Part shown: positions 43,916-53,457 of the stretch, piece after piece
Position numbering within the stretch: position 1 is the first letter of the stretch
Layout: every line of letters begins with the position of its first letter
Source: JAFGPS01 sp964570855
GTDB taxonomy: Bacteria; Planctomycetota; Phycisphaerae; Sedimentisphaerales; Anaerobacaceae
Direction of reading: 5' to 3'
Length of the DNA: 59,016 nt
NCBI GenBank assembly: GCA_964570855.1
Contig: CAZMZR010000010.1
Coordinates: forward strand, 1-59,016
Position numbers and translations under genes: made by a program
The notes under the pieces: model-generated
What the model was told of the DNA's origin: nothing
Database searches by the model: none
Seen by the model: only the letters and a program-made list of their open reading frames with translations

Positions 43916-43964
43916 GAGAAGAAATAAAACTCCAGGCCAGGAATCTTTTCAGAAAGGCAAAATC

Positions 43965-44462
43965 ATGAATAATAAATTGAAAATAATTCTTGTTTTTAGT
44001 TTCATATCAGTTGTATGGGCGGTTCAGGACAATCCAAGTCCCATTTCGGCTAAACAGCAAAAGGCCATTGAAAAAGAGATTCTGAAAGTACACGTTGAAA
44101 TGGTCAAAGCGGCGGAGAATTCGGATGCAGAGGGACTCTTTAGTCATGTACTTGACGAGTGCAAAGGTGTTATTGTGCAGGATGGCAGAATTATGATGAC
44201 ACGACAGGAGTCACTGGATGCAACGAAACAGGGTCTCAATGGACTAAAGGACTTATCCTACAAATTCAACAGGAAAAATATTACAGTTATCTCCCCAACC
44301 ACGGCCCTTTGGGTGGCGGATGGAACAACCTCGGCCACGGTTATTGAAAGTGGGCTTGAAATTAATGTATCCTTTGCTGAATCTATTGTCTTTGTAAAAA
44401 AAGACGGCCAATGGAAAATCCTGCATGCACATCGATCTGTTCCTAATCCTCCTTTAATTTAA
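43965..44462 (+). CDS. Secreted SnoaL/DUF4440-like protein
   Basis: 165 residues from ATG 43965 (AGAAAGGC upstream). A signal peptide (IILVFSFISVVWAV) is followed by a cone-shaped NTF2-like fold: EKEILKVHVEMVKAAENSDAEGLFSHV, then ALWVADGTTSATV and KKDGQWKILHAHRS, the usual last strand. Such domains bind small ligands or are catalytically inert. The same fold occurs twice at the end of the M56 protein, on the other side of the divergent promoter. An earlier in-frame ATG (43869) lies inside the previous gene. Confidence 0.72.
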   Translation: MNNKLKIILVFSFISVVWAVQDNPSPISAKQQKAIEKEILKVHVEMVKAAENSDAEGLFSHVLDECKGVIVQDGRIMMTRQESLDATKQGLNGLKDLSYKFNRKNITVISPTTALWVADGTTSATVIESGLEINVSFAESIVFVKKDGQWKILHAHRSVPNPPLI

Positions 44463-44568
44463 AATGAAAAGTACTATGGTATTGAGCATATTAGATGACA
44501 AATCAAAAAAACCGAATTATGCCCAGCTAACAGAAGTCTTGGTGCCAATATTCTTTTAGGAGAGACAT

Positions 44569-44991
44569 ATGGAAAAGCTGTGTTTGAATAATAAAGATGA
44601 ATATCCGGATGATGAGGTTTTGAGTCGCTATCTTGGAAAAGTGAAAGATGTATGGGATTCATTTATTGATTTTATAAGTGAAAGCTACCCTTCGTTCTCC
44701 GGCCAATGGCGTTACTATAAGGATGGAAAGAATTGGCTTTATAAACTCACAAAAAAGAAAAAAACTATATCCTGGATTTCCGCTTATCATAACAAGTTTA
44801 AGACAACTTTTTATTTCCCTGACAAGGCGGAAGAATTAATCAAAGCAAGTAAACTCAAGAAGGAATACATTGATCAATTTATTAATGGAAAAAGATACGG
44901 GAAAATAAGAGGAATAACTGTAGTAATAAAAAAGCCAGCAGATGTGAATGCAACGAAAATGCTTATAGAAATTAAGGAACAGGTTAAATAG
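44569..44991 (+). CDS. DUF3788-family protein
   Basis: 140 residues. The segment WRYYKDGKNWLYKLTKKKKTISWISAYHNKFKTTFYFP followed by a short helical end is typical of DUF3788, a small soluble family with no known role, often annotated near regulators. Good AGGAG Shine-Dalgarno in front of ATG 44569. It stands 5 bp before the MarR regulator gene. Confidence 0.75.
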   Translation: MEKLCLNNKDEYPDDEVLSRYLGKVKDVWDSFIDFISESYPSFSGQWRYYKDGKNWLYKLTKKKKTISWISAYHNKFKTTFYFPDKAEELIKASKLKKEYIDQFINGKRYGKIRGITVVIKKPADVNATKMLIEIKEQVK

Positions 44992-44995
44992 CGTA

Positions 44996-45481
44996 ATGGC
45001 AAATACAATGAAAGAACAACGGCAGGCAGGCTTTCTGATGGCCAAGATACGCCAGGTTTCAGGCAGAATATTCGAGCGGATGCTCAACAGGTATAACATC
45101 GAGATTAATTCCGCACAGGGCAGGATTATGTTCGCTCTCTGGCAGCAGGACAATATTTCAATTAACGAGCTTACCAAAAAAACACAACTGAAAAAATCGA
45201 CCTTAACGAGTATGCTCGACAGGCTCGAAGGAATGGGATACATAAGGCGGGAACGTTCCAAAAAAGACAGGCGTGTAATCCTTATCGAACGCACAAAGAA
45301 AGACAAAAACCTCGAAAACAAATATGTTGAGCTGTCACAGAAACATGCGAAGTTGTTTTACAGGGGATTCTCAGAAAACCAAATTGAACAATTTGAAAAA
45401 GACCTGGAACAAATTCTCAATAACCTTACGGCATTCGAAGCAAATCTGGATTCGACGAAAGGCGGTGAAAATCATAGCTAA
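44996..45481 (+). CDS. MarR-family transcriptional regulator
   Basis: 161 residues. Winged helix-turn-helix typical of MarR: INSAQGRIMFALWQQDNISINELTKKTQLKKSTLTSMLDRLEGMGYIRRERSKKDRRVILI, seen here at about residues 35-100. The wing holds KKDRR. Effector and targets are unknown; autoregulation and control of the neighbouring small genes would be normal. It is followed by the DUF2461 gene in an overlapping frame. Confidence 0.85.
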   Translation: MANTMKEQRQAGFLMAKIRQVSGRIFERMLNRYNIEINSAQGRIMFALWQQDNISINELTKKTQLKKSTLTSMLDRLEGMGYIRRERSKKDRRVILIERTKKDKNLENKYVELSQKHAKLFYRGFSENQIEQFEKDLEQILNNLTAFEANLDSTKGGENHS

Positions 45482-46169
45482 GGATGAAGAGAGACAATTT
45501 AAGGGATTTTCGCCCGACACTTTGAAATTTCTTCGAGGCCTTAAAGTTAATAATAACAAGGTGTGGTTCGATAAACACAGAGCCGATTATGACGTATACG
45601 TATTTGAACCTTTACGCAAACTTGTGACGGATTTGGGAGAATTCATGCTGACCATCGATCCACGTTTTGAAATAACTCCGACAATCAACAAAACAATTTC
45701 AAGAATTTATCGGGATACGAGATTTTCAAGGGACAAATCGCCATTTAGAAGCACAGTCTGGATTACATTCAAAAATCGGAACAAAGACTGGGCAACACTC
45801 GTCAGCGGTTATTTTTTCGAGCTTTCAGTGAATTCGTATCGATACGGCATGGGATTTTACAGCGCCGCACCGGCCGTAACGAGCAAATTTAGGGAAATGA
45901 TTGACGAGAATCCTAAAGAATTCCTGAAGGCGATTTCTTTTTTCGAGAAACAAAACGATTTTGTTTTGGAGGGCGAAAAATATAAAAGGATACTCGATAA
46001 AAGCAAACCTGAAAATATCCAGCACTGGTACCAGAGAAAGAACATGTACATGGTTTGTAGCAGAAAGATAGACGATGCACTTTTCAGCCACAAGTTGGTC
46101 GATGATTTGGTTGCCGGTTACAAAATGACTGCGCCTTTATATCATTATTTCCAGAAAACAAAAATTTGA
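45465..46169 (+). CDS. DUF2461-family protein
   Basis: 234 residues from GTG 45465, within the last codons of the MarR gene (GAAAGG upstream). Family marks: FSPDTLKFLRGLKVNNNKVWFDKHRADYD, SRIYRDTRFSRDKSPFRS and GMGFYSAAP. DUF2461 proteins (TIGR02453) are about 220 aa with no proven function. An open frame extends back to 45324 in the MarR gene but only the part from 45465 matches the family. Confidence 0.85.
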   Translation: MKIIAKDEERQFKGFSPDTLKFLRGLKVNNNKVWFDKHRADYDVYVFEPLRKLVTDLGEFMLTIDPRFEITPTINKTISRIYRDTRFSRDKSPFRSTVWITFKNRNKDWATLVSGYFFELSVNSYRYGMGFYSAAPAVTSKFREMIDENPKEFLKAISFFEKQNDFVLEGEKYKRILDKSKPENIQHWYQRKNMYMVCSRKIDDALFSHKLVDDLVAGYKMTAPLYHYFQKTKI

Positions 46170-46193
46170 TGTCCGTTGCAATAAACACAAAGG

Positions 46194-46733
46194 TTATTTG
46201 ATTAGCTTTGCGATATTTTTGAATTGAGGATATTCGGCGGTTTTCAAAAGCTCGAATAATGCCATCTCAGTGCAGCTTATATTTACCCCTTCGGCGGTCA
46301 TTCTTCGTAATGCAATTTCCCTATTTTCCAGGGTCCTTGAAGAAACAGCATCGGCGATAACATCCACACTAAAGCCTTTGCGAAGTAAGTCGATCGCTGT
46401 TTGATAAATACAGACATGAGTTTCTATGCCGCATAGCAGGACCTGATTTCGATTGAATTCATTTAGCCTTATATTAAACTGTTCCTGGCCACAACAGCTA
46501 AAGGCCGCCTTGTTTACCGGTTCAATACCAGCGAGAAGCTGTGATATTTCAGGTACGGTCGGGCCAAGGGAGTCTGGACATTGCTGGCACCAAAGAATTG
46601 GGATATCCAGAATTTTAGCGGCCTTAATGAGAATTTGAATATTTGTGAAGAGGGTTTCTTTGCCGTGCATCAACTGAGCCAGTTTACCCTGCACATCGAC
46701 AACCACCAGAGTGCACTTTTTTATATCAAGCAT
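46194..46733 (-). CDS. Isochorismatase-family (YcaC-like) hydrolase
   Basis: 179 residues. The catalytic triad can be placed: Asp in VVVDVQGKL, Lys in EPVNKAAFSC and Cys in GIETHVCIYQTA, with the cis-peptide just before. It resembles YcaC and related amidohydrolases of the cysteine-hydrolase superfamily, with unknown substrate. It begins 2 bp after the stop of the anti-sigma gene, so it is the last gene of the sigma operon. Confidence 0.85.
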   Translation of the reverse strand: MLDIKKCTLVVVDVQGKLAQLMHGKETLFTNIQILIKAAKILDIPILWCQQCPDSLGPTVPEISQLLAGIEPVNKAAFSCCGQEQFNIRLNEFNRNQVLLCGIETHVCIYQTAIDLLRKGFSVDVIADAVSSRTLENREIALRRMTAEGVNISCTEMALFELLKTAEYPQFKNIAKLIK

Positions 46734-46735
46734 CC

Positions 46736-47677
46736 TTAACGATTTACTATAAGGGTTATTTCAATCGTTTTTTCGCCATCTAAGCGAAGTGCCGGCTCCT
46801 TAACACTCGGCTGTTTTGAAGTAAGGACCGGTTTCGGAATTGCAATTAGACCGTCGGTGTTTACTTCCAGGGCAGAGGCTATTTCCCTTCCCGGCAAATG
46901 CTGAGCTATATTATTGAGTACCGCGAAATCCTTTGCCACTTCGATGTATTTATTAGAATCTCGTTGGCCTATTATTTCAGCGATTTGTTCGGTAGTCACC
47001 GCCTCAACGACAACCTGTTCACCGAAAACTTCAGTATTAACAAAGAATGTAACCGTATCCAGCTTACTCCAGATTTTTCGCAGGTCAGCCAATAGTAAAT
47101 TCATGCCTTTTTCACTGCAACTGAGAGAATAAATGCGTCTGTTCGGCTCACGTACCGGAGCAAATGAACCGGAGAGACCGTTATCTTCGATCACCCTATT
47201 GATGAATGCATCGACTGCAATAAAATCACTTGTTTTCAATTCAAGTTTGCCGTGAAAATCTTTAACAGCCGCGACATTAGAGACGTATGCCGTAACGTCG
47301 GGCCTTTCAGGAACAGTGTCAGGAGGTGAAATTGTGTACACTACAGCCGTTAAAACTACCACCAGCCCAATCAAAGCGGCAACAGCGAGGACCCTTTGAC
47401 TTATTCTTGTTCGGCCCCGCTCCTGCGAAGTCTGTTCCGGCTGGTCCCGGTAAGATTTTACCTCTAAGGAAGCTTTGATATTGTCTAACATCTGAGCCGG
47501 TGCATTGGCGATAGGTAAAGAACTCATCAGCGTTTTGCATTTCTGCAATTGTCGTAGTTGCTGAGCAATTTGTGGATCGTTGTCTATCATGCGCCGGACT
47601 TCTGTTTCCTGCCGCGCCGTCAACTCTCCATCAACGAAACTATTCAGTAATTCGTCGATTTTCTTTTCTTCTTTCAT
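46736..47677 (-). CDS. Putative anti-sigma factor, single-pass membrane protein
   Basis: 313 residues. The N-terminus (ELLNSFVDGELTARQETEVRRMIDNDP) resembles zf-HC2 anti-sigma factors, but the His-x3-Cys-x2-Cys zinc motif is absent; only a lone Cys is seen. A transmembrane helix follows (VLAVAALIGLVVVLTAVVYTI, about 93-115) and then a 200-residue extracytoplasmic domain without clear homology. It overlaps the sigma gene by 4 bp (ATGA), the usual sigma/anti-sigma arrangement. Confidence 0.75.
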   Translation of the reverse strand: MKEEKKIDELLNSFVDGELTARQETEVRRMIDNDPQIAQQLRQLQKCKTLMSSLPIANAPAQMLDNIKASLEVKSYRDQPEQTSQERGRTRISQRVLAVAALIGLVVVLTAVVYTISPPDTVPERPDVTAYVSNVAAVKDFHGKLELKTSDFIAVDAFINRVIEDNGLSGSFAPVREPNRRIYSLSCSEKGMNLLLADLRKIWSKLDTVTFFVNTEVFGEQVVVEAVTTEQIAEIIGQRDSNKYIEVAKDFAVLNNIAQHLPGREIASALEVNTDGLIAIPKPVLTSKQPSVKEPALRLDGEKTIEITLIVNR

Positions 47678-48315
47678 AGCAAACTGGCCTCCAAAATTTT
47701 TCTCAGCCTGCCCCTTGCCCTGCTTAACCTGCTTCTAACCGTTCCCAATTCGATGTTCAATACATCCGCAATCTGGGCATAATCCATTCCTTCGATATCA
47801 CGCAGGATAACCACTGCTCTTTGTGCTTCGTCAAGCTTCATCAGTGCCTTGAACGCCAAAGCACATAATTCTCCATTCTGAGCCACTGCCGCCGGATCAG
47901 GAGAGCTTTCATCGCTTAAAAACTCTTTCAATACCTGTCTTTCCTGACTGCTGTACTGGTTCGTTTCTATATCCAGGGAGCTAAGTTTCAGCTTAGCGTT
48001 CCTTTGGCAGTAATTCAAAGTCAGATTTACAGCCACCCTGAACGCCCAGGTGTAAAACCTGCTTCTGCCCTCGAATTTATGGATATTCTCTATTATTTTG
48101 ACAAATGCTTCCTGTGTAAGTTCCGCGGCGTCATCCGGATCGGCACATATTTTCAGGATTACATTATAAATGCGATTCTGATACCTTAAAATCAGCTTTT
48201 CCATCGCCCCAGAATCGCCCTGTCGGTACTGATCGATCAAAACAGTATCATCAATACCGATATTCCTGTCAGAAGTCCGATCATAGCGGGTATTGATATT
48301 TGCCGCTTCTGTCAC
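47674..48315 (-). CDS. ECF-family RNA polymerase sigma factor
   Basis: 213 residues. Region 2 is MEKLILRYQNRIYNVILKI with DPDDAAELTQEAFVKIIENI and FYTWAFRVAVNLTLNYCQRN; region 4 is LDEAQRAVVILRDIEGMDYAQIADVLNIELGTVRSRLSRARGRLR. GTG 48315 has AGGAGA 7 bp upstream. Downstream anti-sigma and isochorismatase genes follow in one operon. Its own promoter (48316-48500) shows no clear sigma-70 boxes, as expected if it is autoregulated. Confidence 0.88.
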   Translation of the reverse strand: MTEAANINTRYDRTSDRNIGIDDTVLIDQYRQGDSGAMEKLILRYQNRIYNVILKICADPDDAAELTQEAFVKIIENIHKFEGRSRFYTWAFRVAVNLTLNYCQRNAKLKLSSLDIETNQYSSQERQVLKEFLSDESSPDPAAVAQNGELCALAFKALMKLDEAQRAVVILRDIEGMDYAQIADVLNIELGTVRSRLSRARGRLRKILEASLL

Positions 48316-48701
48316 AGGTTTTCTCCTAAATTAGACCTATACGGCCTCTGTTAGTTCCTGAAAATTCGAGTAATAATAATGTTCAACATCCGGATATAAT
48401 CCCAGATTCGGCTTCTTAGGTCAATCTATTTTAGAATTACAGGCAAATATGCGGTCGATTCGTTACTATGAGAAGTTTATATACAGATCCTTGTCCTATA
48501 ATCATAGTCAATAGGTAGTATATTAAACACAGAACTTTTCAGCCCATAAAAAAAGAGCCTATACCTAATCAATTGGTATAGGCTCCGAATTTGTATTAAA
48601 CTGTAACCCAATTGTGTATCAATGCCAGGTCACCAAATAAGTCCAGGCAAATATATACCCTTCGAGCCACATATCAAAACCTATTATAACCACAGCCAAA
48701 G
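48316..48701. other. 386-bp intergenic stretch
   Basis: It contains upstream sequence of the ECF operon and, at 48546-48585, the terminator of the secreted protein gene. No gene or further motif could be supported. Confidence 0.5.
48546..48585 (-). terminator. Rho-independent terminator of the secreted FN3/discoidin-like gene
   Basis: GAGCCTATACC (48555-48565) and GGTATAGGCTC (48575-48585) form a perfect 11-bp stem with a 9-nt loop. Read on the minus strand, seven T follow (48554-48548). It ends the minus-strand transcript from 51059. Confidence 0.88.
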
Positions 48702-51059
48702 CTACTCATCCTGCCTTGAAGCAATGACAGCCTGGTCATTTACTGGAGTATAAAGCTGAATATCATCAAGGAAAATCATGCCTGAGCCGCCGGTTGTGCC
48801 GGTTCTTTCAAAACCGATAGTAAGCTCCGTGACATTACTTAGGTCGATGCCAAATGCCGACAGTTCAATATTGCATTCCTGCCATGCTTCCTCTGACAGA
48901 CTGTTTGGTTCTCCATCATATATGACCTTATTGCCGTTGAGCTTGACGTACATCTGTTCGGTTGTCGGATTGTTCGGGTCGCCATAGAACCACAATGACA
49001 ACATTTCAGGTGCAACTGAAGCCCAGTCCCGGCCAATTTCCAGGTCATTAGTGCTCACTGTAACCTCTGATAAACTCGCAACGCTGTTGTCGTACATAAA
49101 CGGCACTGACTGGTCACCTCCATGAACAATTGAGAATTCCAAAGTAGGCTGGTACGCTTCAAAATAACCTATGGTCGAGCCGTTCGCTGAGGGATTATCG
49201 ACTCCATCTATCCACGTCAAAAAGATCAGGTTACTGCCCTCTTGTCCGGCCTCGATGTCATTGTAAGCCTCGAAGTCATCCACAACAAGATACTCAGTCG
49301 TTGAGAAACTCCATATATCACCCTGCCATATTGGGGTGGTTTCATTATTATTCGCTTCATCTATCCGCCAATAGTAAGTATTTCCAAGCTCCAGAGACAA
49401 TGGGCCGTAGCTGGTCTGGCTGAAAGTATCAACACGCGCGGCTCCATCCATAACAGCCTGCCGGTCTCCGCTAAAGTACACATCATGCCCAGTCGCTTCT
49501 CTACCGGCCCTCCAGCTTAAGGTCACATCAATAGCAGCATCACTTGCCCCGTCTGCCGGATTTGGCAGCCTTGCATGAGTGGGTATCTGCAAGAATCGCA
49601 CCTCGCTCAGACCGTATTGGTCAAAGATGTCACTGATACCCCAGTTGCTGTTAGCGGTAATAATGACGTACTTTGCTGTCACACCATTGAATTCAACGGT
49701 AATATCAGAGGCATAACCATCTTCACTGGGTGCCTGTGAGAATTCGGGCAGGCTTTCTATTTGTGTCCAGTTAATGTCGTCGGTTGAATACTCGACGACA
49801 ACATCCTTAAGGCCGTACATAGAAAGGATAGTTTCTCCATTATAGTTCCATACCAACATTTGATGCAGCTGATAGGGTTTGTCGAACTCATATTTGATCC
49901 AGGCTGGCCCAGGCGCATCCTTTGCGGTAAGCCACATATTATCAGAGTCGATTGAGTGCAGGTCATTAGCATCCAGGCCCGAACTGTTGATGGTGTTTTC
50001 AGGTCCCTGCCCGGGCGCATTGCTGTCGGCCGTGGCAGTTATCAACTCACCAGGGATTGAATACGCAAAGGACTCGGTTGTGAAACTCCAGATTTGTCCT
50101 TTATAGATGGGATCGGGTGTGTCGCTGACTTCATCGACCCGCCAGTAATAGCTCTGGCTGAAATTAAGCTGATCCAGAGCGAGAGTATTCGGTTCATGGC
50201 CCTCGATGAACAGAACATCCATCGGATTCGTTCTGTTTGCATCCCTGACGCTGTTGGAGTCGTTGCTAAAGTAGATATCATGGCTTATGGCCGACTCACC
50301 CGGAGTCCAGCTTAGAACGACACCGTCACGGAGTACATCATCTGATCCATTAGTTGGATATGGATTCATAGCCGCACTGAAAGCTGCATTTGGAAGGGTC
50401 AATGCCGGAGCCATAGCGAGATTACCTTCCTTCGTTGCAATCCAATAAGACGCATTAGAATCGCTATTCTCATTAATTATAATAAAAGTTAAGAGTTTGT
50501 TTGTGTCGCTTTGTAGAAAGCTGTCCAGGTTTAGTTCAGTGGTGATTGAGGTATAAACATTCGGAGTTTCGCGGGTTGGGGTATTTTCCAGGACACTTAA
50601 CGTCCCCAGCAGTTGAAGCTTGCTCTCGTCGAGGGCAAAAGAGCCCAAAGCTGCGGGAAGTATCCCCGGGGCATTACTGTAGCTTGTTGTCGCTTCATCC
50701 CAGTTGTCGAGAGTCTCGTCAACAAGACCATAAACGAGCCAGTTTCTATCCCTGTTTGAAATAGTAACAGTTATGCTCAGCGTAGCACCGGACAGATCAC
50801 CGGCAATACCGGTGAGCTCAAACCGTATGCATCCAAACTTCTGACGTACACCCTCATAATTACGAATAGCGAAAGCCCCTTCTGTGCCATGGACGGCCGT
50901 CGGAGCTCCGTCGGATCCGCCGGTCCCGGTCTGGCTATCATTCGAAAGAAAAGTATCAGCACCATTGCCGTTGGCAGTCGATAGCACAACTTCGGCCTGG
51001 ACCGCGCTCGTTGCAACAAGTAACGCAGTCAATAAAATATAGATTGATTTATTAAACAT
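48702..51059 (-). CDS. Secreted multidomain surface protein (DNRLRE-like, FN3-like, discoidin-like)
   Basis: 785 residues from ATG 51059 (GAGGG upstream). A signal peptide (ILLTALLVATSAVQAE) leads to a DNRLRE-like beta domain (TANGNGADTFLSND, RFELTGIAGDLSGATLSITV). Two fibronectin-type-III-like modules follow (LSWTPGESAISHDIYFS to YYWRVDEV, and LSWRAGREATGHDVYFSG to YYWRIDEAN) with an F5/8-C discoidin-like domain between them (WIKYEFDKPYQLHQMLVWNYNG). The end is a beta-sandwich (VVDDFEAYND to SGMIFLDDIQLY). This set is common in planctomycete carbohydrate-binding surface proteins. No catalytic site is seen. A terminator follows. Confidence 0.8.
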   Translation of the reverse strand: MFNKSIYILLTALLVATSAVQAEVVLSTANGNGADTFLSNDSQTGTGGSDGAPTAVHGTEGAFAIRNYEGVRQKFGCIRFELTGIAGDLSGATLSITVTISNRDRNWLVYGLVDETLDNWDEATTSYSNAPGILPAALGSFALDESKLQLLGTLSVLENTPTRETPNVYTSITTELNLDSFLQSDTNKLLTFIIINENSDSNASYWIATKEGNLAMAPALTLPNAAFSAAMNPYPTNGSDDVLRDGVVLSWTPGESAISHDIYFSNDSNSVRDANRTNPMDVLFIEGHEPNTLALDQLNFSQSYYWRVDEVSDTPDPIYKGQIWSFTTESFAYSIPGELITATADSNAPGQGPENTINSSGLDANDLHSIDSDNMWLTAKDAPGPAWIKYEFDKPYQLHQMLVWNYNGETILSMYGLKDVVVEYSTDDINWTQIESLPEFSQAPSEDGYASDITVEFNGVTAKYVIITANSNWGISDIFDQYGLSEVRFLQIPTHARLPNPADGASDAAIDVTLSWRAGREATGHDVYFSGDRQAVMDGAARVDTFSQTSYGPLSLELGNTYYWRIDEANNNETTPIWQGDIWSFSTTEYLVVDDFEAYNDIEAGQEGSNLIFLTWIDGVDNPSANGSTIGYFEAYQPTLEFSIVHGGDQSVPFMYDNSVASLSEVTVSTNDLEIGRDWASVAPEMLSLWFYGDPNNPTTEQMYVKLNGNKVIYDGEPNSLSEEAWQECNIELSAFGIDLSNVTELTIGFERTGTTGGSGMIFLDDIQLYTPVNDQAVIASRQDE

Positions 51060-51548
51060 ATCATTTGCCCTCATATCCAAAAATCTGACTCTTTTAAATA
51101 AAACATTAATTATTGCTTTATAAATGTATTTCTATTGCAGCTTCAAGTTCAGGCTACTAAATAGATTTGAAGTAAAGCGGAAATAACAACGACAGATAAT
51201 GATTCAAAAGTTGAAATATCTGTATGAAAATCATACATAGGGTCTCCGGTTTGAAATGACCTCATTCCATAAAAATTATCCACGTGATAAAAAGTCGTAA
51301 ACTTGACTATTAAATATACAATTTCAAAGAACCGATTTTCATAATCATTCAAGTGTTTATTGTATTATCTTTGAGATACAAAATGAAACACCTACCCCTT
51401 GTCCCTTAAAAACACAGGGTTTAATCTATATAACATCAAACTCTTACGTATTTATACCATTTAAACAGCTATTTCGTCAAGGTTATATTTACCGGATTTG
51501 TAACAAAAAACTGGTATTTCCGAGGTATCTTTAAGCTTTATAGGTAAC
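51060..51548. other. 489-bp intergenic stretch
   Basis: AT-rich spacer between two minus-strand genes. It should contain the promoter of the 785-aa secreted protein, but no convincing -35/-10 pair is visible. Frames here are short and without start signals. I see no RNA-like fold. Confidence 0.5.
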
Positions 51549-52109
51549 TCAACCTGTGGAATCATTCTGTGTGTCTAAGGTGAAATCGGATGTAAGACGC
51601 TTGCCTGTCGGGCACAGACACGTGACCTCAAGTATATAACTTTGGTTACTCGCCGGCCCGAACGGCAAATTGAACTCGTAAGCCCTCAGGAAATTACGCC
51701 AGTACCGATTGTTTTCAACTGGTTCGGTTAAATCAATGTCGGGCCAGATAACAATCCTTTGTCCCTTTGGCTCGGCCGAACGCTGAACCTTTTCATATAA
51801 CTCAAAGCGAAAAACGCAGGGCGACTTTATTTCGGAACCGAATGAATCAAGCAGGCTGACATACAGATTGATCTGGCTCTGCTGGGCATCGCCGACACTA
51901 ACAAACTCGGTCAAGGGGATAATATCGATTTCCACCGGCGAATATTGGGAATATATGGAAAGCTTCACACGCTCATTATCCGGCTCGCTGGAAATATCAA
52001 GAGGAGCCGACTTTTGCCCGCAACCTGCATTAAACAAAAAAAATATCGAAGACAAAACCAGAAATACTTTAGTAAAAGTTTTAGTTCTCACTTTGAACTC
52101 ACGTTTCAA
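51549..52109 (-). CDS. Hypothetical lipoprotein
   Basis: 186 residues. A basic N-terminus and hydrophobic stretch (VFLVLSSIFFLFNAGC) end in a lipobox (NAGC). The mature part has beta-strand character (RVKLSIYSQYSPVEIDIIPLTEFV, INLYVSLLDSFGSEIKSPCVFRFELYE). I do not recognise a family, though the layout recalls small planctomycete outer-membrane lipoproteins. It is 45 bp downstream of ribBA, in the same minus-strand direction. Confidence 0.65.
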   Translation of the reverse strand: MKREFKVRTKTFTKVFLVLSSIFFLFNAGCGQKSAPLDISSEPDNERVKLSIYSQYSPVEIDIIPLTEFVSVGDAQQSQINLYVSLLDSFGSEIKSPCVFRFELYEKVQRSAEPKGQRIVIWPDIDLTEPVENNRYWRNFLRAYEFNLPFGPASNQSYILEVTCLCPTGKRLTSDFTLDTQNDSTG

Positions 52110-52154
52110 ATATACCCGGATATATTACTTTTGTCTCTGAAGTTCCCGGCCTCG

Positions 52155-53396
52155 CTATAAATCGTTATCAAGCATATGACCGAAACGGTATTTTTTTGTC
52201 CGCAGGTAGTCGATGTTATGCTTGCTCGGCTGGGCTAACAGCGGTATTTGCTCAACAATCTTTATTCCATAAACTTCGAGGCGGCTTATTTTCTTGGGAT
52301 TGTTGGTAAGGATACGAATGCTGCGAAGTCCCAGGTCCCGACAGATTTGTGCTCCGATTCCATAATCGCGTTTGTCGGCCATAAAACCTAATTTCAGATT
52401 CGCGTCAACAGTATCCAATCCCTGTTCCTGGAGCTTATAAGCTCGCAGTTTGTTCATCAGGCCGATGCCTCTGCCTTCCTGGCGCAAATAGATTAACGCC
52501 CCCCTTCCGGCCTGTTCAATCATTTTCATCGCGGTGATTAACTGATAACCGCATTCACACCGCTGCGAATGGAACAAATCACCGGTCATACATTCCGAAT
52601 GTACACGTACCAAAACCGGCTCATCGTGCTCGATAGGGTTTCCCTCTTCGTCAAGCTCACCGATACCGCCTTTGCACAATGCCAGATGCGGTTCAGAAGA
52701 AGTAATGCTCTCATAACCGATCAGCTTAAACTCACCGTAGTCGGTGGGTAAACTAATGCATTCGAGACGTTTGATCTGACTGTCGCGCTGCAGGCGGAAT
52801 TCGATAAGTTTGGCGATCGAAGTAATTTTAAGATTATGTTTTTCACAGAATTTTAGTAACTCCGGCACACGTGACATTGTGCCGTCCTCATTCATAATCT
52901 CACAGATGACACCCGCAGACTTCAAAGAGCCCAAACGCATCAGGTCCACCGCGCCTTCCGTCTGGCCAGCTCGAACGAGTACGCCTCCATCCCTGGCCTG
53001 CAAGGGAAAAATATGACCCGGGCGGGCAAGATCGGTAGGTTTGGCTTCATCTGCAATAGCTGTATGGACAGTATGCGCTCTGTCCGCCGCGCTGATACCT
53101 GTATCTATCCCGTCGGCGGCGTCAACGCTGACTGTAAAAGCCGTTCCATATCGGGCGGTATTATCGACCGCCTGTGGATACAGACCGAGCGAATTACACT
53201 TATCCCGTGTCAAAGGCATGCAGATAAGCCCCCGTCCGAACCTGGCCATGAAATTTATAATCTCGGGTGTAACTTTTTCGGCGGCGCACACCAGGTCGCC
53301 TTCGTTCTCACGGTCCTCGGCATCTACAAGCACAATCATTCTGCCGTTACGAAGTTCTTCTAAAATCTCCGGTATTTCGCCGAATTCCACAGCCAT
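52155..53396 (-). CDS. ribBA: Bifunctional 3,4-dihydroxy-2-butanone-4-phosphate synthase / GTP cyclohydrolase II
   Basis: 413 residues. RibB half: VDAEDRENEGDLVCAAE, RFGRGLICMPLT, GHIFPLQARDGGVL. RibA half from about 205: VRVHSECMTGDLFHSQRCECGYQL holds the zinc Cys ligands, RQEGRGIGLMNKLRAY the catalytic Arg, and GAQICRDLGLRSIRILTNNPKK the guanine site. Together they make the two branch precursors of riboflavin. It is 61 bp after pgsA on the minus strand. That gap is too short for an FMN riboswitch, and none is seen. Confidence 0.95.
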   Translation of the reverse strand: MAVEFGEIPEILEELRNGRMIVLVDAEDRENEGDLVCAAEKVTPEIINFMARFGRGLICMPLTRDKCNSLGLYPQAVDNTARYGTAFTVSVDAADGIDTGISAADRAHTVHTAIADEAKPTDLARPGHIFPLQARDGGVLVRAGQTEGAVDLMRLGSLKSAGVICEIMNEDGTMSRVPELLKFCEKHNLKITSIAKLIEFRLQRDSQIKRLECISLPTDYGEFKLIGYESITSSEPHLALCKGGIGELDEEGNPIEHDEPVLVRVHSECMTGDLFHSQRCECGYQLITAMKMIEQAGRGALIYLRQEGRGIGLMNKLRAYKLQEQGLDTVDANLKLGFMADKRDYGIGAQICRDLGLRSIRILTNNPKKISRLEVYGIKIVEQIPLLAQPSKHNIDYLRTKKYRFGHMLDNDL

Positions 53397-53457
53397 TTTT
53401 ATTTCTCGAACATGGGATTCTACTAATCAGTCCCCCATACACATTTCCCGTGATAAT

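Noticed and set aside
51149..51352. Minus-strand 67-codon ORF in the 51.1-51.5 kb spacer
   Set aside because: No ribosome-binding site or homology is seen, and the DNA is AT-rich spacer.
53397..53457. FMN riboswitch upstream of ribBA
   Set aside because: Only 61 bp separate pgsA and ribBA, too short for an RFN element, and none of its conserved words is visible.
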